From positions 2,356,001 through 2,420,000 of the forward strand of contig JALGAS010000006.1 in the NCBI GenBank assembly GCA_023078685.1: a stretch of DNA of 64,000 nt. Direction: 5' to 3'. The stretch is from Neopestalotiopsis rosae (taxonomy: Eukaryota > Ascomycota > Sordariomycetes > Amphisphaeriales > Sporocadaceae). The translations under genes and the position numbers were made by a program. The notes beneath the pieces were generated by a model. That model was given only the letters and a program-made list of their open reading frames with translations. It ran no database searches and was not told where the DNA came from. How positions within the stretch are numbered: position 1 is the first letter of the stretch; the number at the start of each line of letters is the position of its first letter. Below, piece by piece: positions 52,558-63,792 of this stretch.

Positions 52558-55500
52558 ACGAGGCCATGCTCCGGAAACATGGACGACGATGATCCCTGAT
52601 GCGTCAACGGAATGCTCCAGATAGTGATTCCGGACCTATTGGGTGCATGACATTATAGTCGTGGTCAAAGAGGTGTGCAGTTCCGGCGGCTAGGGAGAGC
52701 GACCAACCTACAACCTCGGGTTTGCCGGGAGACTTCGGAACGGTGGGGGCCGTAGTCGGAAGTCGTGATCTCACAGAGCCGAGCCGATGTGGATTACGGC
52801 CCCGTGTCATTTACAACGGCACTGCAAATCGGTTGTCAGCCTTCTATTCTTAGATCTCTTTCGAATTGGATTATACGATAGAATAGATGATTATTCGTTG
52901 GCTCAATTGAAAGTTGATCCACGCCGTGCTGTAACTAGACGCAGGTCTGAGTGAGGGTCACAGTCTAGAACTCTGATTCTAATTTTGACTGCACATAAGC
53001 ATTTTGACGTTAACGACAATCATCATGCATGCGCGGGCGGAACTAAAGTTTTTTACATTCTCGTCTTTTGAGACAAAAGATGTCTTCGAATGCATCCAAT
53101 GCTTATCTTTGTGGGTTACCGTATGTAGCTGCGAAGCAGGGTAGTAAACCTTTGGACCCCAAGGTTGTAAGTTGAACGTTGTCGAGGCTTGATAGTATCA
53201 AGCAGATAATCGTGCATCACTGTAATCGGACTTGAACAACACCGCTCTATGTCCATACTCTGAAACGATTTTCTTTACATTCAGTTGTAGATACCCCCCA
53301 AGTCGCACATTGGTGGTTGCGACTACTATTGAAATCGTTCTGAGGGCGGAGAATGCCAGTCCGAGGTGTCCACTATGTGTGTGGGCGGACATTGATTGAC
53401 CGGTTGCTCCTAGTCCTGCATTCCAGGTTCTAGGGGACGGACACCAAAGCAAATCAATGCCCAGCCATTGAACTTGGGAACTATGATCAATGTTTGTCGC
53501 AAAAAGCTTTGAGTTGCAAGGTCTGAAATGCTGATAAGGGATTTAGAGTGCACGGATTTAGAGTTGCGCATTTGTTGGATTACACGTGTATCCCGACCTG
53601 TTGGGACAGTTAGCCAGACGTGGCAAGCAAGCCCATTTTCTCGTTTGTTCCTTATTGGTCCGCATATGTACTGCTGATACCAATAAACCTATTGGGGTCA
53701 TACTTGATGGCATACTAGGCACTTATTGAGTTCCAAGACATGGTTAGTGTTGTGGCTAATGATGTTGAGTCGCTGGATGTCGTCAAAGTTGCGAAACGAT
53801 AATGCCGGCATAACTGCGAATGTATGGTAGTAATGGTGTGTATGAAGTATGTCTAACTTAGATGCTTCACTAGTAAATATGATGAGCTACATGGATCATC
53901 AGAATGATACCACCCACCGTTGTCCGGACATTCTCGGCTTCTTTCTTGGCCCTTTTGCATTGCAAATCGAATGATGGTCGTTGCAGAAGCGCATGTACGT
54001 AATTGGCGGTTACATTTCAATGCATTGTGTAGTATGAAGAAGTGCCGTTTTATCGATATGTACCTGGAATGTGTAATTGGTTCTCAGCAGGTCAAAGGCT
54101 GGAGCTTCCCCGCGTTTTGTCCCACGAGAAACGAGGGGCACACGCTCATATCATACACGGCTCACGTTCTCCAACTCAATAAACGCCTTGATTTGCTTTA
54201 TTACCTTGCCTTGCTTTTGATGCCAAGGTCGACAGCATTTCTGAAATCTGGGGGATCGACCATTGTATCCTGTAGGGGGTACTCTCTCCACATTAGTCTC
54301 TCCCCTCTTGCCCTATTCCCTTTCCCTACGTGACTTATTCCCAGATCGGGCCTCAACTTATCGAGATGGCATGTCAGATTGGCCTCGCTAGCTCTAGGCG
54401 GGAAGAGTGTTTCCCGAGGCAAAGAGAGCTACAATATCATCTTTGTTCATGAACTTCCTTTCGAGCGGAACTTTGCAGCCACGCAAAAGTATTGGAGACT
54501 ACCCTTGACCCTTTCACTATCTACGTAATGCAGTAGGAGCGTTGGCTAGGGACGATTAGAGTTCGCTTCGCCTCGGGACAGCGGCAGAAGTTGAGATACA
54601 TGTGCATGGCTGTTACTTGCTCCCAGAGTCCCATAACATGAACAGCGGCACATCCATCTCCTTGCTGCTCGAGGTTTCTGATGCTTGTTCGGTAAGTCTC
54701 AAGCATAAGCGATATCAACGCTGTTGCAACGCAACACGAAATGCCTCATTGCCCAACAATTACAACCAAGCTCTGGGTTTGGATCTCGTCTCGCACTCGC
54801 GTGGCATTCCAGCGAGCAACCGTCAACTCTCTACTAGCTGTCTAGACCTGCTCGTCCACCCATTCACGTAGACGCGGTACCTGGACATGGGAGGCAGGAA
54901 ACAGCCCATTACCGGTCGACGGGTGGTCGTGATGGAGGGTGGTCTAAGGATGGCATGGGCTCGGCTGGGGAAAAGCTTGGAGACAAGACTGGCTTGACTG
55001 GCCCATTACGTGGGCATCAATGATTCCCTCTTCGCGCTTCTCCTCATTGCCAGACCCAGAATAGAACAAACTGATCACCACCACCGCAACCACCACAGCT
55101 TGTTAAGAAACTACGTACCTCTTGCCTCGAAGCTACCTACACCTTAGTTCTCCGCCCAACCTAGTTGCCCCAAGGCCAGAACACATTGATTCGAGTGGTT
55201 ACAGCATTTCGACCCCGCACCGTCTGGACGACAGGCAGGCAGGGAACAAAACCGAGTAGAACCAGTCGAACTCAAGTCATACAGGAACGAGAATGGGGGT
55301 TCATGGTTTCATTCATAATGTGGGCGGCGCCTACCTCCCACTCCAAGTTGCGCGGCGATTCCCCAAAGTTTAAAAATTGAAAAAGACACCAAAAAAGTGC
55401 TTCGACTTTTCTGTTTACTAAAGCAGTGAAAACGTCAGGCGCGTCCGCTGTCGGCCAGATTCTTTTGAGAGTGTGGCTGCTCTTCATTTCCTTTTCTGAA

Positions 55501-56878
55501 TCTTCAATATCTGATCCAAAGAACAACACCAAGTTTCCATATACTCGGTTATAGCCCTTGCCGAGCTTGCCTGCCTATCCACAACCTACGCTATATACTC
55601 CCATCGCTCCGACTCCTCATTGTATATCTACCACCATTGCATCTCGGCCCTATCGTTGTTGCAGTACATAAAAAAGCCCTCTCGCGTCTACATTCGGCTC
55701 GCTGCTTCAATATTGACGCGAGACTTGTATGGGATATTACCTGGCTTGGCTTTCGCAATCATTGTGCCAAGACCGCTATAAGTCTCTCGTCTACACAATC
55801 AACTCCGGTAACTTGCCCCGATCGGCCGGCACGTTGCACGCTGCGGGCGTTTACGGACTCGCCTAGCAATCAAAGGAAGATCAAGGCGGCCCGAAAGACG
55901 CAACATAATTGCAGGGCACGATTTACTTTGATTGGCATAGGAGAGGTCACTGCGCGACAATTCACTTTGTGGCGCTCGCTCCCAAAACGCTTGTTTGTAT
56001 CTTTCAAGTGGAATTGGAAGAGAACAAACAGAGACAGAGGTCAAGTAAGTAGCCCCAATTCTACCAGATTTCCCATGTCAATCACTCCCCCATTCCATAC
56101 ATTGCAAAACAAGGCGCTGCGCTTCCGAATCCGCTGTCGTTGCACACATACAACGAGGTCCCTCGGTCATATTTGTAGATTCCGCAATCTCAAAAGTCGA
56201 GGTTGACTTCGTCACGGACATGTGGGTCGGGTTCCATAATCGCTTCGACTGAACCTGAGCCGAGACTCTGGGTCATTTTATTGCTAGTATGGTCAACATG
56301 ATCGACCCCCCCAACATACCATACATAACCCTTGTCCTGCCCAAAGCTCCACTCCCGGCCTTTCCCGACTATCATCGGCAACCCACCTCGGCCATAACCT
56401 GCCTACATGACAACACCGCAACGAAAGCAAATGGGCTGCGCTATAATGCGCATCCTCACACTAGCTCCCATGACGATGATTCGCTTCGCTCCTTCTTTTC
56501 TGATGCCCGGTCCAATGGGAATCGAGGTATTGAAAAAGTGGAGTTTCAGGCAATCATAGCCCGGCCAGGGGGTATACTTACACCGGATTTCCGGAATAGC
56601 ATCACGGCTCTTGTTTTATGTGCTTGATAAGTGTCAGCGCAGAGATATTAAAACACTCACATGGCCCCCGTCAACCATGTACCACTTGCTAATGATGATT
56701 CGGTATAGTACTCTGCTCTCCACGAGAAGGCATCTTATTGGCTTCTCATAGCTCTTCCAGCTTATAGTGCGCTTTTAGTCCGAGGAAGTACTACTTTCTC
56801 GCGATTTCTTTCTAGACCTCACTGTGGTTCAAGTCATATTATATACCCACACACGCACCTTGACCACTACTTCTAATC
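52558..56878. other. 4.3-kb region without a supported gene
   Basis: The longest plus-strand frame (55637-56206, 189 codons) is rich in Arg, Thr and Ser, lacks domain character and has no codon bias like its neighbours. From about 55000 the plus strand is CT-rich with scattered donor-like sites (for example GTCAAGTAAGTAG near 56040), so it may be a long spliced leader or a noncoding transcript of the carrier gene at 56879. No transposon, repeat or tRNA was seen. Confidence 0.45.
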
Positions 56879-57954
56879 ATGAGCTCTCCAACTCTGAAGC
56901 AAGCAGCCGAGTCTGCGCGAGCCAAGGCATCCAACATGACTAAAACCGGCAGTGAGACTGTGGCTGCAGTCAAGACCGACTTCCTCCACACGCCACTCAT
57001 GCGGGCAGCCTTGCCCTTCATCAATGGCGGTCTATCTGGTATGTTGGCCACGACGGTGATTCAGCCCATCGACATGGTCAAGGTACGACTGCAACTCGCT
57101 GGCGAGGGCGTGGCCACTGGACCCAAGCCCAGCGCTATTGGTATTGCGTCAGACATTATACGCCAGGGCAAGGTCGGGGACTTGTACACGGGTCTCTCCG
57201 CCGGTCTCTTGAGGCAAGGAGTATACACAACAGCCCGTCTGGGATTCTTTGACACATTCATGGGCCAGCTCGGCCAGCGTGCCAAGAACAACGGGACGAC
57301 GGTCGGGTTTGCCGAGCGAGCGGCAGCGGGTCTCGGCGCCGGTGGCATAGCAGCCTTCATTGGCAATCCGGCCGACCTGGCGCTCATCCGCATGCAGTCC
57401 GACGGCCTCAAGCCCCTGGCCGAGCGCAAGAACTACAAGTCCGTCATCGACGCCCTCGCGTCCATCACCCGCTCCGAGGGCGTCACGGCGCTCTGGTCGG
57501 GCGCCACGCCCACCGTGGTCCGCGCCATGGCGCTCAACCTGGGCCAGCTCGCCTTCTTCTCCGAGGCCAAGGCCCAGCTCAAGACGCGCACCGCCTGGTC
57601 GTCGCGCACGCAGACCCTGACCGCCAGCGCCATTGCCGGCTTCTTCGCCTCCTTCCTGTCGCTGCCCTTTGACTTTGTCAAGACGCGGCTGCAGAAGCAG
57701 CAGCGCGGGCCCGACGGCAAGCTGCCCTACAAGTCCATGGCCGACTGCTTCCGCAAGGTGGCCAAGGAGGAGGGCGTGCTTAGATTCTACCGCGGGTTCG
57801 GAACATACTATGTGCGCATTGCACCACACGCGTAAGTCTATTCCACACATGTACTATGCCCCTCTATGAAATATGGACGATTGCTGACCTGTCATTTTTT
57901 TGCAGTATGGTTACTCTGATCGTCGTCGATTATCTGGGCTGGCTCACAAAATAA
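56879..57954 (+). CDS. Mitochondrial carrier, oxoglutarate/malate (dicarboxylate) type
   Basis: Two exons, 56879-57831 and 57906-57954, join to 333 residues. The second exon supplies the sixth transmembrane end (MVTLIVVDYLGWLTK). Three carrier repeats each start with the signature: PIDMVKVRLQL, PADLALIRMQS and PFDFVKTRLQK. The second repeat, ending in R instead of K and with RMQSDG, is typical of the 2-oxoglutarate/malate carrier. The sequence GLSAGLLRQGVYTTARLGFFD also matches that subfamily. The protein lies in the inner mitochondrial membrane and exchanges 2-oxoglutarate for malate, linking the TCA cycle to cytosolic amino-acid and redox metabolism. The N-terminal extension of about 40 residues is longer than in animals. 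The dicarboxylate/phosphate carrier is the main alternative. Confidence 0.9.
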
Positions 57955-58213
57955 AGAGCAAAAGAATTTGTTTTGCCCAAATTTCCCTATACCGCACGCT
58001 TTGGTCGTTTCTTGCAGGAGTTTCGAGGACCGCATTGTCATTTATCGAGGGGATCATGATCATTATTCAGTATGAATTAGCAAATACCAAGACGAGTCGT
58101 ACATTAGTTCTGAGCGCTTTGAGGGCTTTTCCTTCCCCTCACACATGGGCTCTTTTATCAGAACAGAAATACAAAACATTATTTTTCCAGCCGGCATTTT
58201 ATTTGGGAACCGT

Positions 58214-59308
58214 TCATGATGATTTCTTGGTGCAAACAATCCAGTTCAGGTATCCCGTCGGCCACAAGAACCTCTCTCGGCCACTCTTGATCTCCCACTC
58301 GCTCGTGTCGGCACCGCACGTCCGCAGCAGAATCTCAACCTCCTCGGGCGTCCGCGTGCGCAGGCTCGAGATGATGCCGTCAAAGACGAGCACAAATGGC
58401 ACAATGGGCATGGCGTAGACGAAGAAGAGGCGGGCGGGGCTCCACCAGTAAAAGAAGGGGGCGCAGAGGAGGATGAAGAAGCCGTACATGAAGCAGGTGA
58501 CGAGGCTGCCCAAGCTGCGGTCCTGCATCTCAAAGATGCCAAAGCCGTCGCTCGTCTCGACCGTGTTCCGGAGGATGGCGCGCGCCAGGGGGTCGTCAAA
58601 GTGGTGAAAGGCCAGGTTGAAGAGGCGGAAGACGCGGCGGCCCCGGGACTTGTACTTTTCGATGAGGCCCTCGGGGGCGTCCGACGCGTCCACGGGAAAG
58701 GGCACGTAAGTGACGTGCTTGGACGCCGCGGCGATCTGCGCCCACGAGTCCGGGTGCGGGTGCAGGTCCGTCAGGACAAAGTCCACGGCCCTCGACTCGG
58801 AGTCGTCTTTTGTTCCTCCCCCTTCCGCGGCACCGTTGCCGCCCGCGGCGGCCATGTCGGCGTACGAGGGCGTGATCCTCGAGGCGGCATCCGTGGTCGA
58901 GGGCGGGGGCAGGACCGAAGACGAGGACGAGCTCGACAGGGAGGCATTCAGAGCCTTTTCGATAAACGGCGTAGGCCCGCCGGCGCCGGCGCAAAAGTCG
59001 ATAAAGGTGTACTGCGAGACCTGGGAGCCGAGCGAGCGCTGGAGGATGCGGGCTACCAGCGTCGCGGGGCTGTTGGACCAGAGGAATGGCAGGCTAAAGG
59101 TCCAGGCGTGCATGAGGCCATCTTGGACGCGGGCACGGAGGTAGGGAGGAAACCTGTTTGGGAAAGATACCTGGGTTAGCTTTTTATGGCGAGGAGGCTT
59201 CTATGGCTGAATGTTCTGTGAGGCATCACAATGGTGATATAAAGAAGAGACGTACCAGGGTTGGTCGTCAATCTCAAAGAGATGTAAGCGAGGAATTAGA
59301 GGCGCCAT
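58214..59308 (-). CDS. Membrane-anchored SAM methyltransferase-like protein
   Basis: Two exons, 59308-59256 and 59153-58214, join to 330 residues (MAPLIPRLHLFEIDDQPW then FPPYLRARVQDGL). Motif I for S-adenosylmethionine is FIDFCAGAGGPTPFIE. An acidic motif II is VDFVLTDLHPHPDSW. A later motif is FRLFNLAFHHFDDPLA. A Ser/Pro/Gly-rich insert of about 50 residues separates motifs I and II. Two hydrophobic helices follow at about residues 230-275 (LVTCFMYGFFILLCAPFFYW and LFFVYAMPIVPFVLVFDGII), then a short globular tail ending in WPTGYLNWIVC. The fold suggests a methyltransferase, but the substrate and even the activity are unknown. Such proteins are found across ascomycetes as uncharacterised genes. 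It faces the carrier gene at 56879 in a convergent arrangement. Confidence 0.8.
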
Positions 59309-60203
59309 TATTGGTGAATCTTTAGCAGTTGTAAAGAATAGGATGACGTCGACAAGAGGGTCCCTGGGTGGCCGATTCGAGCTTTGTTTTGTAGAATTGG
59401 AAGCCCTCGAAAATGTGAGATGTAGTGTATCAAAACATTCCAGCAGGTGAAACAATTGATGAAGTGTTAAAATACTTATAGATATAAAGAAGAAGAAGAC
59501 GGCAGATTCAATATCGTCGTCATAACTGGAGAGAAAGGACCAAAAAGTCCGTGTTACAGACAAGAAACGGCCTTTCTCACAAGCTCCCGCGCAGCACCTC
59601 AGTGGACCTTGAAGCGGGCAGGGACACTTAGTTGCAGGGGTAGCTAGAGCAGCTACAGCACAGCTTTGCAGCAGCTATCAAAGCTACAGACAGTCAGTTT
59701 AGTATAAGCCTGTCCGTATCTACACTAGCGTTCGGTCCCGTAGTTTCAGTGCGGGTTTGACAATCACTGACAATCCCTGCAAGTTCGGGGTTCCTTTTGG
59801 TGACGTGAAAGACTTCGTACTAAGGAAATTGATACGACTACAGAATACGATAGTGCAATGAATTGGACGCCATGTAAACACAATTTTGTTGATTTCAATT
59901 TCACAAATTATTAGAAGCCATTATGTTGTATCCCTATTCAATGATTCTCTTCCTGGAATAATTACAGTTGATTTAAGGAGATCAAGACCGGCAGCCTGCC
60001 GTGTTTCGTTTTCGCTCAGGCACAGACACGGTCGACGGAGAGTTCTGTATCAGCCGCTCGTCCCACCCAAGACCCAGGTGTTCCCCAGAACGGGAAGTCG
60101 TCCCACTTCAACACCAACACTGATAGACCCAGTCCCGGACTTCTCACAACCACGACAACTTCCGAAGGATCAGAGGATTAAGGACTCATTTTCCCTTTCG
60201 GCG
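59309..60203. other. Intergenic region between divergent genes
   Basis: Promoter regions of the methyltransferase-like gene and the P450. The P450 frame is open upstream to 59886, but that translation (Arg/Ser/Pro-rich) lacks a membrane anchor and is probably leader. Confidence 0.5.
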
Positions 60204-61736
60204 ATGGCGTTGTTGGAAGGGCCGGTCCTCTACCTGCTTGGGCTCGTTGGCGCCATTCTGAGTTACCGCCTCCTTTTCTACACACCGACTTTGAGACGGC
60301 ACGGCGTTCCTCTCAAGAAGCCGCCAAATACCCTGCCAATTGCTGGAAATGGCATCGTCTTTCTCCAGGCACGCCAAAAGCTCTTTGAATACTTTACAAA
60401 GTGCGAGCGTCGGTTCGGCTATGAGACATTTCAAATCTCCGTACCTACCCTCCCTCCGGGGGTAGTCATTAATGACCCCAAGAATCTTGAGTTCGTGTAC
60501 AAGCATGAAGGCACTTTCACCAAGGGGGACTTCTTCAAGAGGCTTTCGTGGGATCTCTTTGGTGGAGGCATCATCAATTCCGATGGGGATCTGTGGAGGG
60601 TGCAGAGGAAAGCGGGCTTGGCCTTTTTGAACGTACAGAACCTGCAAGTATTGACTGATGTCGCTCTGCCGAAATATCTCGGCCAAAGTCTCGACTTTCT
60701 CAGGAAGCACGGAGATGATGGTACATCTTTGGATCTGCAAACTGTCTTCCATGAAATCACGAGCCAGTTGATGGGCAAGATGGCGTACAATATGGAGATG
60801 CATGCAGACGATGAGTTCACCACGGCCTTTGAGCACGCTTCGGGAGAGACGACGGCCAGATTTCAAAATCCGCTCTGGTTCATCACGGAACCGTTCACGG
60901 GCTTCAAATTCCGCAAGTCCCTGGCCATTGTCGCGTCCTATGGAAAGAAGATTGTGCAAAGTGCCGTCAGCGATCGGCACACCGGCAAGAAGCAGGGCGA
61001 CGGCACCAAACTCGACGACATTTCGGGCTCACTTATTCAATCACTTCTCGACTCCATTGAGAACGAAAAAATCGTTGCTGATTCAGCGTTGAATTACTTG
61101 TCCGCGGGCAGAGACACCGTTGCCCAAGCACTAACGTGGACTTTTATGCTACTCATGGAAAATCGATTTGCTACGGCAAAGGTCCGGAAAGAGATCCAAG
61201 AGCTGCTCTTGCGAGAGAATCCGTCCGAGCATTCTTCAAACCTCCAAAAGCTTGATCCAACCATGTTTACACCGAACTCTCTGCCATACGTCATGGCCGT
61301 GTTTTACGAGGCGTTGCGCATGTATCCGCCAATTCCATTCGAGATCAGACAAGCTGAAAAGGACATTACCTTGCCAGATGGGACATTTCTTCCCAAGCAC
61401 TCCATTGTACTCTGGTGCACCTGGGCCATGAACAGATCTAAGATATCCTGGGGAGACGATGCCGACTCATTCCGGCCAGACCGCTGGCTCGTCGACGGCA
61501 AGTTCGTATCCAAGAGCGCCTCGGAGTTTCCCGTCTTCAATGGCGGTGCGCGGACGTGTCTGGGCAAGAAGATGGCCGAGGTCATGGCTGTCCAGATCAT
61601 TGCGACCATCATGACCACGTTTGATTTCATGCCAGCTTACGGCACGAAGCGGGTCAGCAAGACGAGTCTCACGCTGCCCATGGAGGGCGGGCTTCCTTGT
61701 TATGTGCGAGCGAGGCACTATAAACCGGAATTGTAG
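60204..61736 (+). CDS. Cytochrome P450, CYP52/CYP539-like
   Basis: A single-exon gene of 510 residues read from MALLEGPVLYLLGLVGAILS, the ER anchor. A proline-rich hinge (KKPPNTLP) follows. The I-helix motif is AGRDTVAQALTW, the K-helix ExxR is EALRMYPPIPFE, the PERF-like motif is FRPDRWL, and the heme loop is FNGGARTCLGKKMA with its Cys ligand. The pattern AGRDT with RMYPPIP and NGGARTCLG is typical of the fungal alkane/fatty-acid omega-hydroxylase group (CYP52, CYP539 and relatives). Omega-hydroxylation of fatty acids or alkanes is therefore likely, but assignment to a family needs a tree. In insect- or plant-associated fungi such enzymes help use cuticle hydrocarbons (established for some species; inference here). 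A reductase partner is not in the window. Confidence 0.94.
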   Translation: MALLEGPVLYLLGLVGAILSYRLLFYTPTLRRHGVPLKKPPNTLPIAGNGIVFLQARQKLFEYFTKCERRFGYETFQISVPTLPPGVVINDPKNLEFVYKHEGTFTKGDFFKRLSWDLFGGGIINSDGDLWRVQRKAGLAFLNVQNLQVLTDVALPKYLGQSLDFLRKHGDDGTSLDLQTVFHEITSQLMGKMAYNMEMHADDEFTTAFEHASGETTARFQNPLWFITEPFTGFKFRKSLAIVASYGKKIVQSAVSDRHTGKKQGDGTKLDDISGSLIQSLLDSIENEKIVADSALNYLSAGRDTVAQALTWTFMLLMENRFATAKVRKEIQELLLRENPSEHSSNLQKLDPTMFTPNSLPYVMAVFYEALRMYPPIPFEIRQAEKDITLPDGTFLPKHSIVLWCTWAMNRSKISWGDDADSFRPDRWLVDGKFVSKSASEFPVFNGGARTCLGKKMAEVMAVQIIATIMTTFDFMPAYGTKRVSKTSLTLPMEGGLPCYVRARHYKPEL

Positions 61737-62038
61737 ATATATGGTCGCCACGAGACGATGATAGAAACGTAGATTAAATATTATAGAGCAATCACAAGAG
61801 ATCATCAGTACTGTGGCATGGTTCATTTGCATTAGTATACTATCAAGAGTTCATATGGAGTATCAGTGCTCCACCTTCATCCTGTATGTCGCCCTAGACG
61901 CTGTCTTTCTAAGCAGGTCTGCTTGCGTTGTTCACATCGACATCGCCCATTGTTTCTGCTGGCGCTCTTTCCTAGTAGCAACTCCAGGGCCCTAGAAGTC
62001 TTTTTTTTTTTTCTTCTCGGGTACGCCAGCCATCCAAC
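61737..62038. other. Intergenic region between convergent genes
   Basis: 3' flanks of the P450 and the small acidic ORF. A run of 12 T lies near 62001-62012. No gene was recognised. Confidence 0.5.
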
Positions 62039-62398
62039 TCAAGGACTTTTGTCGTCTGCTCTCCTCGCAGACTCTTCTAGAACTGAGTCATTATTCTGGG
62101 GCCACGACTTGTCTCCCGTCTTTGATCCGTCCGATCCTGGCGAAACCTCCAACTCATCGTACGTGGGCTCTTTTCTGATCAGAAGCTGCAGGCGCCGAGG
62201 GTTCCTTGGGGGGATCGGCGGTGCCGGCCCTTCCGCTTGCTCGTAAAATTCCTCGACATTGTTCAGCCACTCTTTCACACTGATCGGTGTGGCGAGACTT
62301 GGAAGGTTGTCCATTACAGTCTGCAGATGCAAGGGTCTCTCCTCCTCGGTGGCCACTGGCTCCTCCTCATCCTGAGCTGGGACACTGTTTCTACTCAT
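62039..62398 (-). CDS. Small acidic hypothetical protein
   Basis: A 119-residue frame with a good start context (AAAACAATGAG). A TATAATA lies at 62487-62481 on this strand, about 85 bases before the ATG. The protein is acidic and low in cysteine, with a likely helix (ISVKEWLNNVEEFYEQAEG), then a proline stretch (PAPPIPPRNPRR) that looks like an SH3-binding site, and a disordered end. There is no signal peptide or membrane segment. I do not recognise it. Open length, start context and TATA support a gene, but a chance frame is possible. Confidence 0.42.
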   Translation of the reverse strand: MSRNSVPAQDEEEPVATEEERPLHLQTVMDNLPSLATPISVKEWLNNVEEFYEQAEGPAPPIPPRNPRRLQLLIRKEPTYDELEVSPGSDGSKTGDKSWPQNNDSVLEESARRADDKSP

Positions 62399-63792
62399 TG
62401 TTTTTGAGATGAGCAGCTTCCCTAGCCGTTGGGACGCGTTTCATTGCTTTGATCGATTGGGGGGTGACGGGTCTGGTCGATATTATAAATAGCAAATATG
62501 CAAACATTCTAGATTCCATTGTCTGCCTCAATGATATGTGTAGGTGACTCGCTTGTTTGCCTTGGATAAAGAGTCGAATGACAGGACAATGGTGTTGCCG
62601 GGGCACAAAATTCGATGACTGCTTGTCACACTTTTTCATTGTTCTTTTGTACTGGATCTGGACCTTTTCCTCAGCGTCCGGCCAACGAAGACTCCGAGTG
62701 ACTCTGGCATGTCGTCGGTGTCAACGTGACCAGCGACGAGTCAAATGCCGTGTCATTTCAATTACCTTGTCCAGGTTGATCGATGACAGGCAATGAAGAG
62801 TAAAACAAATCAATGAATTGGCATTCACATTCTATTGCGCACCATGGAGTTCTTTTGCTTAATGCATCGCACAATTTCGGCTCCCCATTTACTTCCACAT
62901 GTAATGTATTTTGCAAAAGTCAACGAAGCAGCGACCGGAAAATTGCTGCTCTCTGTCTACAACAAAGAGATAATCATATTGACCAAAAGTTAGTAATTGA
63001 CTGAAAGTGAAACAACAAAAATGAGTGGGTATCAGCCGATCCCCCTACTCGAACCCGAGTGCTCGAAGGCTCGAGATTCTACACCCTAACGTCTGGACAT
63101 GTAGGCGGGGGGCACGGTTCCGTCAAGCCACTCGACCATGAAACCAGGGATCCTGCGTCAGGCGTGCCCAGAGACCGGTCATCATATTTGTTGAATTTCT
63201 TGTCCATTATCTTTATTGATATGGCTTCCCTTTCAATGCCCCACTGATTCAGTCTTGGGCCTTAATGGTTTGTTTGCTGCTGAGCGACCGTGTCAACCGA
63301 CTGCTGCACAGATTGGATACGTCAAACCCTCCTCCGATGTGCTTGATTTATTTCGAAATCGTATGGGTCCAATTCACATTCCTGATCACCGTCTCTGCGA
63401 TTCAGTGACCTTTTGACATTCCAATATGCTTGAGCACCATCACCAATTGATCCCCATCACTCTCTGCCTGGTGATATGGCTAATTGATCTCTACATTTTC
63501 ATTGCCCGCTCTATAGAATTTTTCAAGACAAACGAAAGCCATACCTTGACCACAATAAGAACAAATAGACAAGGGATTGTTGTGCACAAATACTTCAATT
63601 CTCAATGACAATGGCAACAATAGCTTTGTTGTCGAGCAGGTCTGATTAGGTATAAATATGTTTCTGTGGACAGTACTATCCGAACGTTAAGAAACCAATC
63701 TCGAATCAGATCCCTTCACATTCTTCTTACAGATCCTAACCCACAGCTATTCGCAATCTTCAGTTCATCTAACTCGTAAACCAGCATTCGAT
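62399..63792. other. Intergenic region between divergent genes
   Basis: Only frames of up to about 80 codons without family character. TATAAATA at 63651-63658 sits 135 bases before the start of the last gene. Confidence 0.45.

Noticed and set aside
55637..56206. 189-codon plus-strand frame
   Set aside because: Arg/Thr/Ser-rich with no domain, and no codon preference like that of neighbouring genes.
59886..60203. N-terminal extension of the P450 by 106 codons
   Set aside because: The P450 membrane anchor starts at 60204. The extension is Arg/Ser/Pro-rich and would bury the anchor.
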